Of a stretch of 12,139 nucleotides of DNA, positions 12,051 through 12,139 are shown piece by piece (positions within the stretch are counted from its first letter, which is position 1; every line of letters begins with the position of its first letter). The notes below the pieces were generated by a model. It was not told where the DNA came from and made no database searches. It saw only the letters and a list, made by a program, of their open reading frames with translations. The position numbers and the translations under genes were made by a program. Source of the stretch: ZC4RG17 sp036259475 (GTDB taxonomy: Bacteria; Actinomycetota; Acidimicrobiia; Spongiisociales; ZC4RG35); the NCBI GenBank assembly GCA_036259475.1, contig DATABS010000065.1, forward strand, positions 1 through 12,139, written 5' to 3'.

Positions 12051-12139
12051 AGACCGTCGCCCGGCGCGGGCTGATCCTCCTTCTCGCTCTGGCCGCAACT
12101 TGCACGCCAGCGGTCGAGGGCGGCGAAGGGACAAGTACT
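12045..12139 (+). pseudogene. Second, divergent copy of the DUF192 lipoprotein signal region (partial)
   Basis: On the plus strand the right arm encodes ARRGLILLLALAATC, then TPAVEGGEGTST, the start of the same lipoprotein with Thr in place of Ala before the Cys. GGAGGG and then GTC precede it, as in the left copy. It runs off the window, so it may be a complete paralogue, a fragment or an artefact. Confidence 0.35.

Larger units (their letters stand above)
11893..12139. repeat. Large inverted repeat: 110-bp arms, 27-nt spacer, right arm ending at the window edge
   Basis: 11893-12002 is the reverse complement of 12030-12139 except for three bases. Each arm encodes the same lipoprotein signal region, on opposite strands. 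Read as codons, two differences are synonymous (a Gly and a Pro codon) and one changes Ala to Thr just before the lipobox Cys. The arm may extend beyond the window. Confidence 0.95.

Noticed and set aside
1..12139. CRISPR array, restriction, toxin-antitoxin or other defence system
   Set aside because: No spaced repeat array and no recognisable defence gene was found. The only repeats are the tRNA 3' halves, the two hairpins and the edge inverted repeat.

Overview
The window looks like chromosomal DNA from a high-GC actinomycete, possibly of the class Acidimicrobiia. The evidence is the gene order rpsF-ssb-rpsR-rplI-dnaB, a dCTP deaminase of actinobacterial type, GTG starts, leaderless genes with TAnnnT -10 boxes, and lipoproteins with Thr/Ser-rich linkers after the lipobox. 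The lineage is an inference from family resemblance; no database was searched. Most of the window is housekeeping. The unusual parts are a tRNA-Gly with repeated 3' halves, a DnaB intein, a Ku operon with an uncharacterised partner gene, a hairpin motif seen twice, and a large inverted repeat at the right edge.

Left part (1-1535). The 5' portion of glgB (glycogen branching enzyme) lies on the minus strand and runs off the left edge. Divergent from it is a tRNA-Gly(CCC) gene, followed by two extra copies of its 3' half, the second attached to a decayed 5' half. A hairpin that pairs properly only in plus-strand RNA closes this region.

Plus-strand block (1536-5130). Four genes follow: an eight-helix membrane protein of unknown function, a small DUF1761 membrane protein, dcd, and a VanY-like (M15) lipoprotein. 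The last three each carry a TAnnnT hexamer exactly 6 nt before the start codon, so they appear to be separate leaderless transcription units rather than an operon.

Minus-strand block (5135-6809). A two-gene unit encodes Ku (DNA end-joining), carrying an N-terminal Rho_N/SAP-like module, and a 233-residue protein with a conserved WALNQ motif and a long Arg/Ala/Glu coiled coil ending in six arginines. It converges on the VanY-like gene with 4 nt between the stop codons.

Replication/ribosome block (6921-11442, minus strand). rpsF, ssb, rpsR and rplI form the classic operon, with a recognisable promoter, a candidate S6:S18-binding leader, a perfect Shine-Dalgarno sequence before rpsF, and a 17-bp terminator-like hairpin after rplI. 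dnaB follows; its helicase reading frame is interrupted by a 430-residue intein that keeps both splicing junctions and both LAGLIDADG acidic residues.

Right edge (11446-12139). A DUF192 lipoprotein gene on the minus strand runs into a 110-bp inverted repeat with a 27-nt spacer, whose second arm ends exactly at the window edge. The three differences between arms are mostly synonymous. This may be a real divergent gene duplication, but a fold-back or strain-mixing assembly artefact is at least as likely.
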